A DNA stretch of 64,000 bases, from positions 1 through 64,000 of the forward strand of contig DIUU01000002.1 of the NCBI GenBank assembly GCA_002423145.1, in the 5' to 3' direction. How positions within the stretch are numbered: the stretch's first letter is position 1; each line of letters opens with the position of its first letter. Below the pieces are notes generated by a model. It saw only the letters and a list, made by a program, of their open reading frames with translations, searched no databases and was not told the DNA's origin. Source of the DNA: Acholeplasmataceae bacterium UBA6150 (lineage in GTDB: Bacteria > Bacillota_I > Bacilli_A > Acholeplasmatales > UBA5453). Shown here in pieces: positions 33,372 through 43,905 of this stretch. Position numbers and translations under genes: made by a program.

Positions 33372-36245
33372 ATGAAGAAAATCATTGTATTATTTTTACT
33401 GATTGCAATCCCAATGTGTATTGGTTTGATAAATCCTAACAAGGTAAAAGCGTTAAATTCAAATTATAACGAATCTATTTTTAATATCCAAAATAGAACC
33501 TCGGAATTATCTTATGGCAATTATAGAAACCAACATCCTCGAACTTTTCCAAATCTAACACTTAATGTGGATTTGGATATTTTCACATACACTGGGGGAT
33601 TATTACCAGAAGAAGCCCCTTATCTTTCTAATTTTACTGATGATTTAGGCGTTACCAAACTGGGGATATATATCCCAGAATCGGGGGACATTACGTTTTA
33701 TGTGAACGTCCCAACCGAGGGATATTATCAAATCGGAGTGGACTATTTTTCAATAACAGGTAGAAGTTCAACCATCCAAAAGGGCATCAAAATCAATGAC
33801 ACCTATCCATTCATCGAAGCGGAAAGTATTTCATTATTGAGATTTTTTAGAGATGCCTATCCTGTATCAACCGATCGTGAAACTGGAAAATCCGATATTC
33901 GTCCAAAACAACTTGAAACCCATAAATGGGCAGAAGATACGTTTAAAGATCGGGTTGGTTACTACAATGAATCCTATTATTTCTATTTTCAACAAGGCAA
34001 CAATACCATCACCTTAACCAGTAAAAGAGAACCTGTAGTTATTGGCGAAATGAAATTGTTTCAAACAAAGCCCCTGTCTACTTATAGTGAATATCATGCG
34101 AAATATACAGAATTAGGTGCAGTCGTTCAAGAACAACACCAAACCATTGAGGCCGAAGAAGCGTTGTTGAAAAGTTCACCTTCGTTGAACCCAATTGCTG
34201 AGTATTCAACCATGAAATTTAGTCCATACGAGTCGTTTATTACAAGATATAACGCGATTGGGGGAAACAACTGGCGTATCGCTGGTGACGAAATTTCTTG
34301 GAATGTCAATGTATCTCAAAGTGGTTTTTACAAAATCACATTTAAAGCGATGCAAAACTTTTCAAACGGACAAAGTTCAACCCGCACTTTAAAGATTAAC
34401 GGTGAAATTCCATTCAGTGAAGCCACTCAAGTGGAATTTAAATATAACTCAAATCTTCAATATGTTACCCTTGGAGGGAAGAAAACGCCAACGTATGTCT
34501 ATCTTGAAGCAGGGGATAACTTGATAACTCTACAAGCAAACATCGGGACCTACGGCGATATTGTTCAACGCGTGAATGTACTCATTCAATCTTTCCGAAC
34601 CTTTTATCGCGAAGTTGTTATGAGAACCGGACTCAATCCAGACCCATATCAAGATTATTTATTATCCAGATATGTGAACAATTTTAAATCTCGATTAATG
34701 CAGTTCGAAACCGAGTTGATGGTATTAAAATCAGAGATTATTGATATTTCTGGAGGAAGAAGTTCACTCATTTCTCCCTTCGATCGTACGTTAAATCAAA
34801 TTCGAAAATTCATTGTAGATGAAAAGAACGTCCAAAATGGGCTCAGAGAATTTGAGCAAAACATTTCATCACTAGGATCGTGGGTTATAACGGTATCCGA
34901 ACAACCATTGACCTTAGACCAAATTATTGTCTCAGGAGATACATACAAATTACCCAATATAAAAGTCAACTTTTTTGAAAAAATATGGCATGAAATCACC
35001 TTGTTTTTCGGATCATTTATGGATGACTCCGATTTGGGTTCAGGAGCAATAGTCGACGGACCAACGATTGAAGTATGGATTGGAACCGGCAGAGATCAAA
35101 CGACTTTGCTTCGCCAACTGATTGATGAATCATTTACCACACAAGAAGGCATCAACGTCAAACTAAAAATGGTCAACATGGGCGTGTTATTACAAGCTAC
35201 CTTATCTGGCAATGGTCCGGATGTGGCTATCGGTGTTGATCAAAAAATGCCAGTGAACTGGGGCATTCGAAACGCGATTGTGGATTTAACAACTTTCAGT
35301 GACTTTAATGATGTATACACGCGGTTTAGTCCGTCTGCTTTAGAGGCGTTGTCTTTTAATGGCAGCACCTATGCGCTTCCGGATACAGAAGACTTCTTAG
35401 TGATGTTTTATCGTAAGGATATTTTAGAAAACATCGGGATCAATGAAATACCAAAAACATGGGATGAAGTTATCGACATTTCACCCATTCTACAAAAGCG
35501 ATACTTAGAGTTTTATGTGCCTGTGTCACAAGGATCACTATCGACCGTATTGTATGCTATGATGCGTCAAAATGGTGGAGAACTCTATCTTAACAATGGT
35601 GCAGAATCGGGCATGTTACAAAAATCCAATATTGATGCATTCCTCCGTTTTACAAGACTATTTTCAGACTATGGGTTTGCTCTAGAAGCGAACTTCGCTA
35701 ATCGGTTTAGAAGTGGTGAAATGCCAATCGGAATAGCCAATTATTCTTTATACAATACATTGAGTGTGTTCGCCCCAGAAATCGCAGGACAATGGGATTA
35801 TGCATTAATTCCGGGGGTTTATCGTGATGGTGTTTTACATCAAGAGACCACATCCACGGTTTCCTCTACTGTGATTATGAATGCATCTAAACATAAAGAA
35901 GCTTCATGGACTTTTATGAAGTGGTGGTTAAGCAAAGATACCCAGGTCGATTATGCACGTGGGATGGAAGCAATCATTGGTTCTGCAGCTCGATATCCAA
36001 CGGCTAATCTTCAAGCTTTTGAACAATTACCTTGGCCAATAAAGGACTATTTAATGTTGAAAGAACAACGCGAAAAAGCGGTAGGTATACCAACCGTTCC
36101 AGGCGATTACATTGTCGGTAGACACATCGATAATGCATTTAGAGCTGTACTGAATAGCAGTGTTTCACCACAGGACGCGCTATATCATTACCATTTAAAA
36201 ATTAACGAAGAAATCACGAGAAAGCGTAATGAATTAGGCCTATGA
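33372..36245 (+). CDS. extracellular solute-binding protein with N-terminal beta-sandwich domains
   Basis: 957 residues, twice the length of a normal sugar-binding protein. A signal peptide (about 1-28, ending VKA-LN) lacks a lipobox. Two CBM35/CBM6-like modules follow (about 55-240 and 260-410: note GYYQIGVDYFS and GFYKITFKAM, the body of each sandwich), then a helical linker, then a family 1 solute-binding domain from about residue 560 (IEVWIGTGRDQTTLLRQLI, GPDVAIG, LVMFYRKDIL, FMKWWLS). It would capture an oligosaccharide for the two permeases behind it. The stop overlaps the permease start (ATGATGA). Confidence 0.83.
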   Translation: MKKIIVLFLLIAIPMCIGLINPNKVKALNSNYNESIFNIQNRTSELSYGNYRNQHPRTFPNLTLNVDLDIFTYTGGLLPEEAPYLSNFTDDLGVTKLGIYIPESGDITFYVNVPTEGYYQIGVDYFSITGRSSTIQKGIKINDTYPFIEAESISLLRFFRDAYPVSTDRETGKSDIRPKQLETHKWAEDTFKDRVGYYNESYYFYFQQGNNTITLTSKREPVVIGEMKLFQTKPLSTYSEYHAKYTELGAVVQEQHQTIEAEEALLKSSPSLNPIAEYSTMKFSPYESFITRYNAIGGNNWRIAGDEISWNVNVSQSGFYKITFKAMQNFSNGQSSTRTLKINGEIPFSEATQVEFKYNSNLQYVTLGGKKTPTYVYLEAGDNLITLQANIGTYGDIVQRVNVLIQSFRTFYREVVMRTGLNPDPYQDYLLSRYVNNFKSRLMQFETELMVLKSEIIDISGGRSSLISPFDRTLNQIRKFIVDEKNVQNGLREFEQNISSLGSWVITVSEQPLTLDQIIVSGDTYKLPNIKVNFFEKIWHEITLFFGSFMDDSDLGSGAIVDGPTIEVWIGTGRDQTTLLRQLIDESFTTQEGINVKLKMVNMGVLLQATLSGNGPDVAIGVDQKMPVNWGIRNAIVDLTTFSDFNDVYTRFSPSALEALSFNGSTYALPDTEDFLVMFYRKDILENIGINEIPKTWDEVIDISPILQKRYLEFYVPVSQGSLSTVLYAMMRQNGGELYLNNGAESGMLQKSNIDAFLRFTRLFSDYGFALEANFANRFRSGEMPIGIANYSLYNTLSVFAPEIAGQWDYALIPGVYRDGVLHQETTSTVSSTVIMNASKHKEASWTFMKWWLSKDTQVDYARGMEAIIGSAARYPTANLQAFEQLPWPIKDYLMLKEQREKAVGIPTVPGDYIVGRHIDNAFRAVLNSSVSPQDALYHYHLKINEEITRKRNELGL

Positions 36246-37162
36246 TGATAAATACAAAATTCAAACAATCGCTTTTCAAACAAATGAAAATAAAGCGTGT
36301 TTATTATGGGATGATGGCACCATTTTTATTGATATTTTTCACATTTACCATTTTCCCTGTTCTGATGAGTTTGTTTCTAAGTTTTACAACATTTGATATG
36401 CTAAATCCTCCTAAATGGGTTTGGTTGGAAAATTACATTACCTTATTGTTATACGATGATGTATTCTTAATCGCTTTAAGAAATACGTTCATTTTGGCGA
36501 TTATCATTGGCCCCATCAGTTATGCGGCTTCATTCATATTCGCATGGCTTATTAATGAATTGCCGCCTAAAATCCGATGGGTTTTAACCGTTGTATTTTA
36601 TGCCCCATCAATCAGCGGGTCAGCATTCTTATTATGGCAACTCATATTTAATGGTGACATGTATGGTTATTTAAATGCATTTTTAATCAACATGAATATC
36701 ATAGACGCCCCCATATTATGGTTAAAAACACCACAATATGCACTAATGATCATCATTATCGTTCAATTATGGCTATCCTTAGGCATCAGTTTCTTATCCT
36801 TCGTGGCCGGTTTGCAAACGGTGGATAAATCATTATATGAAGCAGCTGCCATCGATGGTATTAAAAATCGCTGGCAAGAATTGTGGTATGTTACCCTACC
36901 ACAAATGATGCCTCAATTGATGTTTGGCGCATTGATGCAGATTACATCGTCTTTTGGGATTGCTTCGGTTTCTACTCAACTACTGGGGTTTCCTTCGGTA
37001 GAATATAGCGGACATACGATTGTGACACATCTCATCGATTTTGGCGCAGGTTCACAGCGCATGGAGTTGGGTTATGCCAGTGCGATTGCAACGATATTAT
37101 TCTTGATTATGATGATAGCGAATCTAGGTGTCCAAAAAATCTTAAGAAGGGTGGGTACTTAG
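36242..37162 (+). CDS. ABC sugar permease, MalF type (first pair)
   Basis: 306 residues, six membrane helices. The EAA loop that docks the ATPase reads EAAAIDGIKNRWQELWYVTLP (around residue 200). Two adjacent ATG codons (36242, 36245) are possible starts. Translationally coupled to the binding protein and 1 base from its partner permease. No ATPase gene is in the window, so a shared MsmX-type subunit elsewhere is likely. Confidence 0.92.
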   Translation: MMINTKFKQSLFKQMKIKRVYYGMMAPFLLIFFTFTIFPVLMSLFLSFTTFDMLNPPKWVWLENYITLLLYDDVFLIALRNTFILAIIIGPISYAASFIFAWLINELPPKIRWVLTVVFYAPSISGSAFLLWQLIFNGDMYGYLNAFLINMNIIDAPILWLKTPQYALMIIIIVQLWLSLGISFLSFVAGLQTVDKSLYEAAAIDGIKNRWQELWYVTLPQMMPQLMFGALMQITSSFGIASVSTQLLGFPSVEYSGHTIVTHLIDFGAGSQRMELGYASAIATILFLIMMIANLGVQKILRRVGT

Positions 37163-37163
37163 A

Positions 37164-38081
37164 ATGGACGCTAAAGACTTATCCAAATTAAGACAGATTA
37201 AACTAAAGGATATAAAAGGTAAGAAAGCAGTTAAACGAGGTACAAAACGATTGAGCCGTTCATGGCAAGGCGATTTTGCTCTTAGTTTGCTATTGATCGG
37301 ATTTGGCCTATTCAGTGCTTATCCGCTCGTTTTCACAATTGCAAATGCGTTTAAGCCCCTGGATGAAATCTTTTTATTTCCACCCAAACTGTTCCCGCGA
37401 AATTTTACATTTGATAATTTCACAGATTTGTTTAACTTGATTGGAAATACACGTATTCCGATTTCAAGATATTTTTATAATACATTGGTGATTACGGTCA
37501 TCGGTGTCTCAGGGCACGTTTTACTGGCAGCACTAGCAGCATACCCATTAGCAAAACACAAATTTCCAGGCAAGGCACTCATTAACCAATTGATTGTATA
37601 TTCATTGATGTTTTCTAGCCTTGTCACAGCAGTACCAAACTACTTAGTCATTTCCTGGCTAGGGCTTATCGATACCCATTTGGCTATCATCATCCCATCA
37701 TGGGGATTTACCCTAGGGTTATTCCTAATGAGACAATTTATGGTTACCATTCCAACAGAATTACTTGAAGCAGCGAAAATGGATGGTGCAGGTGAATATC
37801 GAGTGTTCTTCAAAGTTGTCATGCCACTGGTTAAACCGGCTTGGTTAACAGTCATCATTTTGTTGTTTCAACAACTATGGTCAACCGATGGTGGTGCGTA
37901 TATTTTTACAGAAAATCTAAAACCTCTATCATTTGCATTACAACAAATTGTTGCCGGTGGGATTGCTAGAACCGGTGCCTCAGCAGCAGTTGCTTTGTTG
38001 ATGTTGGTTGTACCAATTTCTGTGTTCATTATCAGTCAGTCACGGATCATCGATACCATGGCTCACTCAGGGATTAAGTAG
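37164..38081 (+). CDS. ABC sugar permease, MalG type (first pair)
   Basis: 305 residues. A basic cytosolic N terminus (about 35 residues) precedes six membrane helices; the EAA loop is EAAKMDGAGEYRVFFKVVMP (around 203). Partner of the preceding MalF-type subunit. Confidence 0.92.
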   Translation: MDAKDLSKLRQIKLKDIKGKKAVKRGTKRLSRSWQGDFALSLLLIGFGLFSAYPLVFTIANAFKPLDEIFLFPPKLFPRNFTFDNFTDLFNLIGNTRIPISRYFYNTLVITVIGVSGHVLLAALAAYPLAKHKFPGKALINQLIVYSLMFSSLVTAVPNYLVISWLGLIDTHLAIIIPSWGFTLGLFLMRQFMVTIPTELLEAAKMDGAGEYRVFFKVVMPLVKPAWLTVIILLFQQLWSTDGGAYIFTENLKPLSFALQQIVAGGIARTGASAAVALLMLVVPISVFIISQSRIIDTMAHSGIK

Positions 38082-38090
38082 GTGAAACAC

Positions 38091-39527
38091 ATGAAAAAAA
38101 TATCTATTTTGACAATCCTGATGCTATCCTGTCTCATGTTTAACGTTAACATCAAGGCATCCTATAATTATGCCTATTGGGATCAAATTGATTCTGCTGA
38201 AGCTACCCGTGTCTTAAGAGTGATTGATAACTCAAATATTACCGATACTCTAGGACAAGCAAAACCGATTATTCTTGGCGATTTGAGAGATGTATTTGCT
38301 TATGATGACCACATTTATGTTTCGGACGCTACTGCCAATAAAATCCACATTTTTAATGCGGCATTCGAGTATGTTAAATCTCTACCGCACCAAAGCGATA
38401 CAGAAGGTACACTCAATAGTCCGCAAGGAATCCACATATTCAATGGAATGCTATACGTTGCGGATTATAATAACAACCGCATCGCCATCTTTAATTTAGA
38501 AGATGAGTTATTTGTCCAAGAAGTTAAAAATCCCGACGATGCAATATTTGATAATCTCACATTTAAACCATTAAAAGTCAGAGTAGATCGTACAGGACGC
38601 ATGAATGTCATAGCCTATGATGTTTATGAGGGTATCATGGAATTCGATATCGAGGGTAATTTTAACCGCTATTTCGGAACTAACACCATCAAACTTTCAG
38701 TGCTGGATGCCTTAATATACCGTTTTTCTACAAAAGAACAAAGAGATAAAATGGCGTTAAAACTACAAACCTCATTCACATCCATGGATATTGATCATGA
38801 CGGTTACATTTATACGGCATCTCGTTTGGAGTTTTGGGCACCTGTAAAAAAACTGAACTTTAAAGGTCGAAACATTTTAGAAACGAAAGGTTATGTCCCT
38901 GTTGTTGGTGACGCTAAATATCAGAGAACCGATACCAGGACAACGGTTGGACCGTCATCCATCATTGATGTTGCAGTACACAAAGACAACGAGCGTTATT
39001 CCATACTGGATAATAACCGCGGTCGAATATTTACATACGATCTAGATGGCCATTTACTGTATATATCTGGTGGTATGGGAACAGAGCAAAATAAGTTATC
39101 TGGACCCACCGCAATTGCCTATTACAACGAACTGATATTGGTGACAGACAATGTTTCAAAGAGTTTAATGGTATTTGAGCCAATCGTTTTTGGTTCTAAA
39201 ATCAACCAAGCAATCGCACAATACTATGATATGGATTACATGGGTGCAAAGGAAACCTGGACAGAAGTTCTGAAAATGAACTCCAATTATTTCCTCGCCT
39301 ATGCTGGCATCGGACGTGCAGAGCTTCGTGAAGGTAACTATAAAGAGGCTATGTATAACCTTAGATTAGGCTATGATTACTATAACTATTCAAAAGCATA
39401 TGAACAATATAGAAACGAATCTTTAGCAAAAACATTACCATATGTACTTGTTGGTGGATTCATCTTATTTGGTTTTTTCATAGGTAAGTCAGTGAAAAAC
39501 GCAATCAAGAGAGAAGGAGATGATTGA
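38091..39527 (+). CDS. exported NHL-like beta-propeller with TPR and C-terminal anchor
   Basis: 478 residues from ATG 38091; the in-frame GTG at 38082 is part of the AGGTGA binding site. It has a signal peptide (about 1-23), NHL-like repeats (for example GDLRDVFAYDDHIYVSD and GIHIFNGMLYVADYNNNRI), a TPR-like pair near 370-430 (YFLAYAGIGRAELREGNYKEA), then one membrane helix and a basic tail. The domain faces outside. Proteins of this kind accompany YIP1, DUF5696-like proteins and sugar ABC genes in other Firmicutes as I recall; their job is unknown, perhaps organising the uptake complex. Confidence 0.72.
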   Translation: MKKISILTILMLSCLMFNVNIKASYNYAYWDQIDSAEATRVLRVIDNSNITDTLGQAKPIILGDLRDVFAYDDHIYVSDATANKIHIFNAAFEYVKSLPHQSDTEGTLNSPQGIHIFNGMLYVADYNNNRIAIFNLEDELFVQEVKNPDDAIFDNLTFKPLKVRVDRTGRMNVIAYDVYEGIMEFDIEGNFNRYFGTNTIKLSVLDALIYRFSTKEQRDKMALKLQTSFTSMDIDHDGYIYTASRLEFWAPVKKLNFKGRNILETKGYVPVVGDAKYQRTDTRTTVGPSSIIDVAVHKDNERYSILDNNRGRIFTYDLDGHLLYISGGMGTEQNKLSGPTAIAYYNELILVTDNVSKSLMVFEPIVFGSKINQAIAQYYDMDYMGAKETWTEVLKMNSNYFLAYAGIGRAELREGNYKEAMYNLRLGYDYYNYSKAYEQYRNESLAKTLPYVLVGGFILFGFFIGKSVKNAIKREGDD

Positions 39528-39530
39528 TTC

Positions 39531-40217
39531 ATGAATACTAAACAATGGATTAAAAACATAAAAACCGTGAATTATCAAGATTTTTTTCTAACTCTCATCC
39601 AAGATTATGTGAAGTTTCCTCTATACATCTTATCGCATCCATTCAAAGGTTATGATGACTTTAAAATGGAGAAAAAAGGAAAACTTTCTGTCGCAATCGT
39701 CTATTTAATGTTATTGGTTATTGCCAACGCAGTCAGTGTAACCTCATCTGGTTTCTTAGTATCCGCTCCTTATATCGAAAACTTTTCGATTGTGAGAACT
39801 TTCTTCCTAGTCGTTGTACCAGTGGTCTTAATCACCATTGGCAACTGGTCAATCACCTCCTTGTTTGAAGGTAAAGGAAAAATGATAGAAATATTTAAAG
39901 TCATTTGTTACGCCCTCATTCCATTGGTTTGGATCGGCATTCCTATGACCATTCTCTCTAATTTTTTAATCCAAGAAGAACTCGCCATTTACACAGCCAT
40001 GAATGCAATTTCAGTTTTCTTTGTGGGATATATGGTATTGTTCGGTCTATTAGTTATACATGAATATGGCCTACTAAAGACCATCATAACACTGGCTTTT
40101 ACTGCAGTAGCGGTTGCTCTTATTATTTTCATTGGGCTACTAATTCTGACGTTATTCCAACAACTATATGGGTTCATCATACAGGTGTATGAAGAACTCA
40201 TTATGCGGTTGTCTTAG
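39531..40217 (+). CDS. YIP1 family membrane protein
   Basis: 228 residues. A cytosolic N terminus with the typical LSHPFKGYDDFKMEKKG segment is followed by five membrane helices (from about 55). Yip1-domain proteins of bacteria have no defined function. It lies 3 bases after the propeller gene and 8 before the DUF5696-like gene. Confidence 0.72.
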   Translation: MNTKQWIKNIKTVNYQDFFLTLIQDYVKFPLYILSHPFKGYDDFKMEKKGKLSVAIVYLMLLVIANAVSVTSSGFLVSAPYIENFSIVRTFFLVVVPVVLITIGNWSITSLFEGKGKMIEIFKVICYALIPLVWIGIPMTILSNFLIQEELAIYTAMNAISVFFVGYMVLFGLLVIHEYGLLKTIITLAFTAVAVALIIFIGLLILTLFQQLYGFIIQVYEELIMRLS

Positions 40218-40225
40218 GAGGGCAT

Positions 40226-42727
40226 ATGAAAAGAAAAATCATAAAACTAGCCACCCTAATATTAATCATGACAGCTGGGACCCTGTTTATCATGTCTCAA
40301 GTCATGGGGTATCGTTCGATTTATAAACCAAGACCAGTCTATGATAAGACTGGATTTATCGACAAATCCGATTTCACCCAGTCAAGTATAGTACTCGAAA
40401 ACAGTCGGTTTAAATGGACATTAAATCCAGAAAACACCACATTTGATTTGATGGATAAAACCACACTTCAAACGTGGTATTCTAATCCAAAACATGACAC
40501 ACTACTGATTCCAGCCGATGCGCGTGAATTGTTTGTTCTATATTATGAACGAAAAATTGAAGCTTCAAAACGTGTCAGTGTAAATGAAGAATCGATCCAA
40601 TATGATCGATACAGTTTTAAAATTGAACCCAATGTTGTTGAGGTTTTGTATAAAGTTGGCGGAAAACATAATATTGCGATGACGGATTTACCACGACAAA
40701 TTGGTAAAGAAAAGTTCGATGAGAAAATTTTGATTCCACTTCAAGAAAAAGCCGAATCGGACTCAACAATCCGTAGACAATTGAGTTTTTTAAGAGCACA
40801 ATTCAATTATGTGGAATCAGAAAAAAGATATTACTTGAAAGAATTGACCTCACAGGACTCATTGGATATCATTTATAACCTCATTTTTAATGAATCACTA
40901 TATACAATAGATGATTACGAATCCGATGCTTTAACCTATGGATTTGAAACATCAAAAGTCTTACCATATTTCGAATTTTCTGTAAGATACGCATTAAATA
41001 ACCAAGGATTTTCAGTTACGTTGGTCAATGATGCTGTGGTCGAAAGTGAAGACTTTCCACTCGCATTTATCGATGTTTTGCCATTCTTTGGTGCAGGTAA
41101 CCTTGGCGATGAAGGATACACCGTTATTCCTGATGGTTCTGGTATTTACATTGATCACAATAATCAAAAGTATGGTTTCACCGTATATGAAAAAAGAATT
41201 TATGGACCTGACTTATCGATTGGCAATGGTCATGCAATCAAACAAGACCAAGGCGAAAAAATCGGGTTTCCTATGTATGGGTATCAAAGAAATGGATATG
41301 CCTATTTTAATACCGTTGAACAAGGTGACGCCATGAGTACCCTACGTGCTGGTTTTCTAACTGAAACTAGTAACGGGGTATATGTACATAAAATACCTTA
41401 TGTGCATTATCGATATGCATTTAGAGAACGGGATGCGTTTATTTTTCAATCCTCAGCACAATCTCAACGGGTAACATCTTATACCAAAGACTATAATACA
41501 GAAGATTTTGTGGCTAATTATCAATTTATCGATAAAGTAGATGCGCGTTATTTTGATGTTGCACAAGCCTATCAAAACTACCTAATCGAACGATTTGATT
41601 GGCAACCAATTCAAAAACAAATTGGAACATCCATAACACTACTGGGTGGATATCAAGAAAAAACATACATCCTTGGATTTCCAACCACGCGAATAAAAGC
41701 ATTGACATCGACCGCAGGGATAGAACGCATTCAAATGGCTCTATCTGAACGCGGAATGGATGAATTATCTTTAACATATTATGGTTTTTCCAATGATGGG
41801 ATTAAACCAACGGTATATAAAGATTTAAACTTTAATGGTGCTGTAGCCACGGAAAAGGAATTGAATAAGCTTTCTAGTAGGCTGTCTACCCAAAATATAC
41901 CGTTTTATCTAGAATTTTTAGCAACCGAGGCGTATACGAAAAATAACCTCAATTTGGATAAAGAAGTCACCCAAAATATTTTCCATAAACCTGTGTATCG
42001 TTACCCATACGATGAGGCAACTTTTCTTGCGGATCGAACTAAAACCATTCGATATATGTTGAATATCCAAACCCAAAAGAAAGTGATTCAGCAAGTCATT
42101 CGAACCACAGATAGACTACAAACCAATATCGGTTTGGCTGATTTTGGGAATCAAATCGCATCGAACTTACAAAAAGGTTCCATTATGTTTAGAAACGAAG
42201 TGGTAACTAGTCAAGTTGAGATGTTAGAAATGATCAAAGATAAAAATCTTCAATTACGAAATCCAAATCTATATGCGCTAAATTATGCAGATAACATTTT
42301 AGATTTGAGTATTGCAGGCACATTGCACAAAATCGTGGACTACGATATTCCTTTCATACAACTAGTTTTGAATGGTTATTTCAATTATGCCGGTCCAGCC
42401 TTCAACTTATATGATAGCAAAACAGTTAACTGGCATCTGCTAAAAACGATTGAAACTGGTGCAAACGTACAGTGGAGTTTCACTGAAAGAAATACAGTGG
42501 ATCTTGTAAAAACAGAATACAACTACCTCTATTCAACGTACTACGTATTTTGGCTAAATGATGTTGAACGGATCAACCAAGTTATTGAAGGACTTCAAAT
42601 TCGAAACAAACGAATCATCAATCACGAAATATTAAATGCTCAAGGGTCTCTGATTGAAGTAACCTACGACAACAATGTAAAGATTCGAATCAATTATGAA
42701 ACAGAAAGTTTTGTGGTGGTATCATGA
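40226..42727 (+). CDS. large exported protein, DUF5696-like
   Basis: 833 residues. An N-terminal membrane helix (about 8-27) without lipobox suggests an anchored extracellular protein. A beta-rich N-terminal half holds FFGAGNLGDEGYTVIPDGSG and GFPMYGYQRNGYAYF; the second half (from about 470) looks like an alpha/beta barrel with LSLTYYGFSNDGIKPTVYKD. This is the pattern I associate with DUF5696, a family found beside carbohydrate ABC genes, possibly glycoside-hydrolase-like. No catalytic residue can be assigned with confidence. The stop overlaps the next permease by 4 bases. Confidence 0.65.
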   Translation: MKRKIIKLATLILIMTAGTLFIMSQVMGYRSIYKPRPVYDKTGFIDKSDFTQSSIVLENSRFKWTLNPENTTFDLMDKTTLQTWYSNPKHDTLLIPADARELFVLYYERKIEASKRVSVNEESIQYDRYSFKIEPNVVEVLYKVGGKHNIAMTDLPRQIGKEKFDEKILIPLQEKAESDSTIRRQLSFLRAQFNYVESEKRYYLKELTSQDSLDIIYNLIFNESLYTIDDYESDALTYGFETSKVLPYFEFSVRYALNNQGFSVTLVNDAVVESEDFPLAFIDVLPFFGAGNLGDEGYTVIPDGSGIYIDHNNQKYGFTVYEKRIYGPDLSIGNGHAIKQDQGEKIGFPMYGYQRNGYAYFNTVEQGDAMSTLRAGFLTETSNGVYVHKIPYVHYRYAFRERDAFIFQSSAQSQRVTSYTKDYNTEDFVANYQFIDKVDARYFDVAQAYQNYLIERFDWQPIQKQIGTSITLLGGYQEKTYILGFPTTRIKALTSTAGIERIQMALSERGMDELSLTYYGFSNDGIKPTVYKDLNFNGAVATEKELNKLSSRLSTQNIPFYLEFLATEAYTKNNLNLDKEVTQNIFHKPVYRYPYDEATFLADRTKTIRYMLNIQTQKKVIQQVIRTTDRLQTNIGLADFGNQIASNLQKGSIMFRNEVVTSQVEMLEMIKDKNLQLRNPNLYALNYADNILDLSIAGTLHKIVDYDIPFIQLVLNGYFNYAGPAFNLYDSKTVNWHLLKTIETGANVQWSFTERNTVDLVKTEYNYLYSTYYVFWLNDVERINQVIEGLQIRNKRIINHEILNAQGSLIEVTYDNNVKIRINYETESFVVVS

Positions 42728-43905
42728 AACATTTAAAACAAGAATTCTATGATACTAAAGCACTTCAAAAAGAACGATTAAAAGTCGAAAAACGGATTCA
42801 AAAGTGTGTGTTGCAAAACTCAATATATGACCTAAAAATTCAGCAATGGATGAGTCAAAATGAACAAAATCATATCCGTAAAATAGTTAAATATGCAGAT
42901 TTCGTTCAAAAAAATAAAATCAAGCTATCTAGACTTGAAGCAAGGATGAAACTCATCGATTCACAATCGTTAGAGAAAGAATCACTGCACAATAGATTTA
43001 GATTATGGTTTTCAAATATCCCCTATCAAAAACAAAAATACATTTGGGGCGTTATTTTTACAATTCCATGGATGGTGGGGATGGCCCTGTTCTTCCTACC
43101 ATCATTCATTCAATCGATATGGTGGAGTTTTAATCGTGTAGCACCAACTTCAAATGGCTTAACCATAACATTTAACGGAATATCCAATTACATTGAATTA
43201 TTTAGAAACTATGTGATTGATGGCAATAATGTATTCTCTGTTCAACTATACTTATTTGTTCAAAATCTAGTGATTGATTTACCCATTATTTTGATCTTCT
43301 CCATATTGATCGCAACATTCTTAAACAAACCATTTAAAGGACATAAACTCATTAAAGCCATTTTCTTCATTCCTGTCATATACAACTTTACATTGATATC
43401 GGATACCTTATCGAAAGGGTTCGGTCAATACATCGACGCTTCTACGGGTGCAGATCAAATGTTTGTACAACAGTTGGCTGGATTTTTCATGGATATTGGG
43501 ATTGGTACTAGTTTAATGGCCATAGTGCTCAACGCCGTAGAGCGGATATTCATGATTGTTAATTTATCGGGCATTCAAATTCTCATTTTCATCGCTGCGA
43601 TTCAGTCGATTCCTAATCAACTGTATGAAGCAGCGAAAATGGAAGGTGCTACAAAATATGAAATGTTCTGGAAAATCACCATAGCCATGATTACCCCATT
43701 GATCCTCACCGCTGCAGTGTTTACCGTTGTGGATTCATTTACCAGAGCACCGATTTACCGTTTCTTAGATTACGCTATGACACAAAATCGTTACGGCTTA
43801 GCAGCAACCATTTCAGTCAGTTACTTTGCAATCAATGTCGCAATCATTGGTTTGGTATTCCTAACAATGAAAGGCAGGGTTTTCTACTATGACGACAGAA
43901 AATAA
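42724..43905 (+). CDS. ABC sugar permease with long coiled N terminus (second pair, MalF type)
   Basis: 393 residues. The first 100 or so are charged and helical (QKERLKVEKRIQKC and similar), a cytosolic coiled-coil-like extension unusual for this family. Six membrane helices follow, with the EAA loop YEAAKMEGATKYEMFWKITI near residue 310. It overlaps the DUF5696-like gene by 4 bases and its partner by 17. Confidence 0.88.
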   Translation: MKHLKQEFYDTKALQKERLKVEKRIQKCVLQNSIYDLKIQQWMSQNEQNHIRKIVKYADFVQKNKIKLSRLEARMKLIDSQSLEKESLHNRFRLWFSNIPYQKQKYIWGVIFTIPWMVGMALFFLPSFIQSIWWSFNRVAPTSNGLTITFNGISNYIELFRNYVIDGNNVFSVQLYLFVQNLVIDLPIILIFSILIATFLNKPFKGHKLIKAIFFIPVIYNFTLISDTLSKGFGQYIDASTGADQMFVQQLAGFFMDIGIGTSLMAIVLNAVERIFMIVNLSGIQILIFIAAIQSIPNQLYEAAKMEGATKYEMFWKITIAMITPLILTAAVFTVVDSFTRAPIYRFLDYAMTQNRYGLAATISVSYFAINVAIIGLVFLTMKGRVFYYDDRK

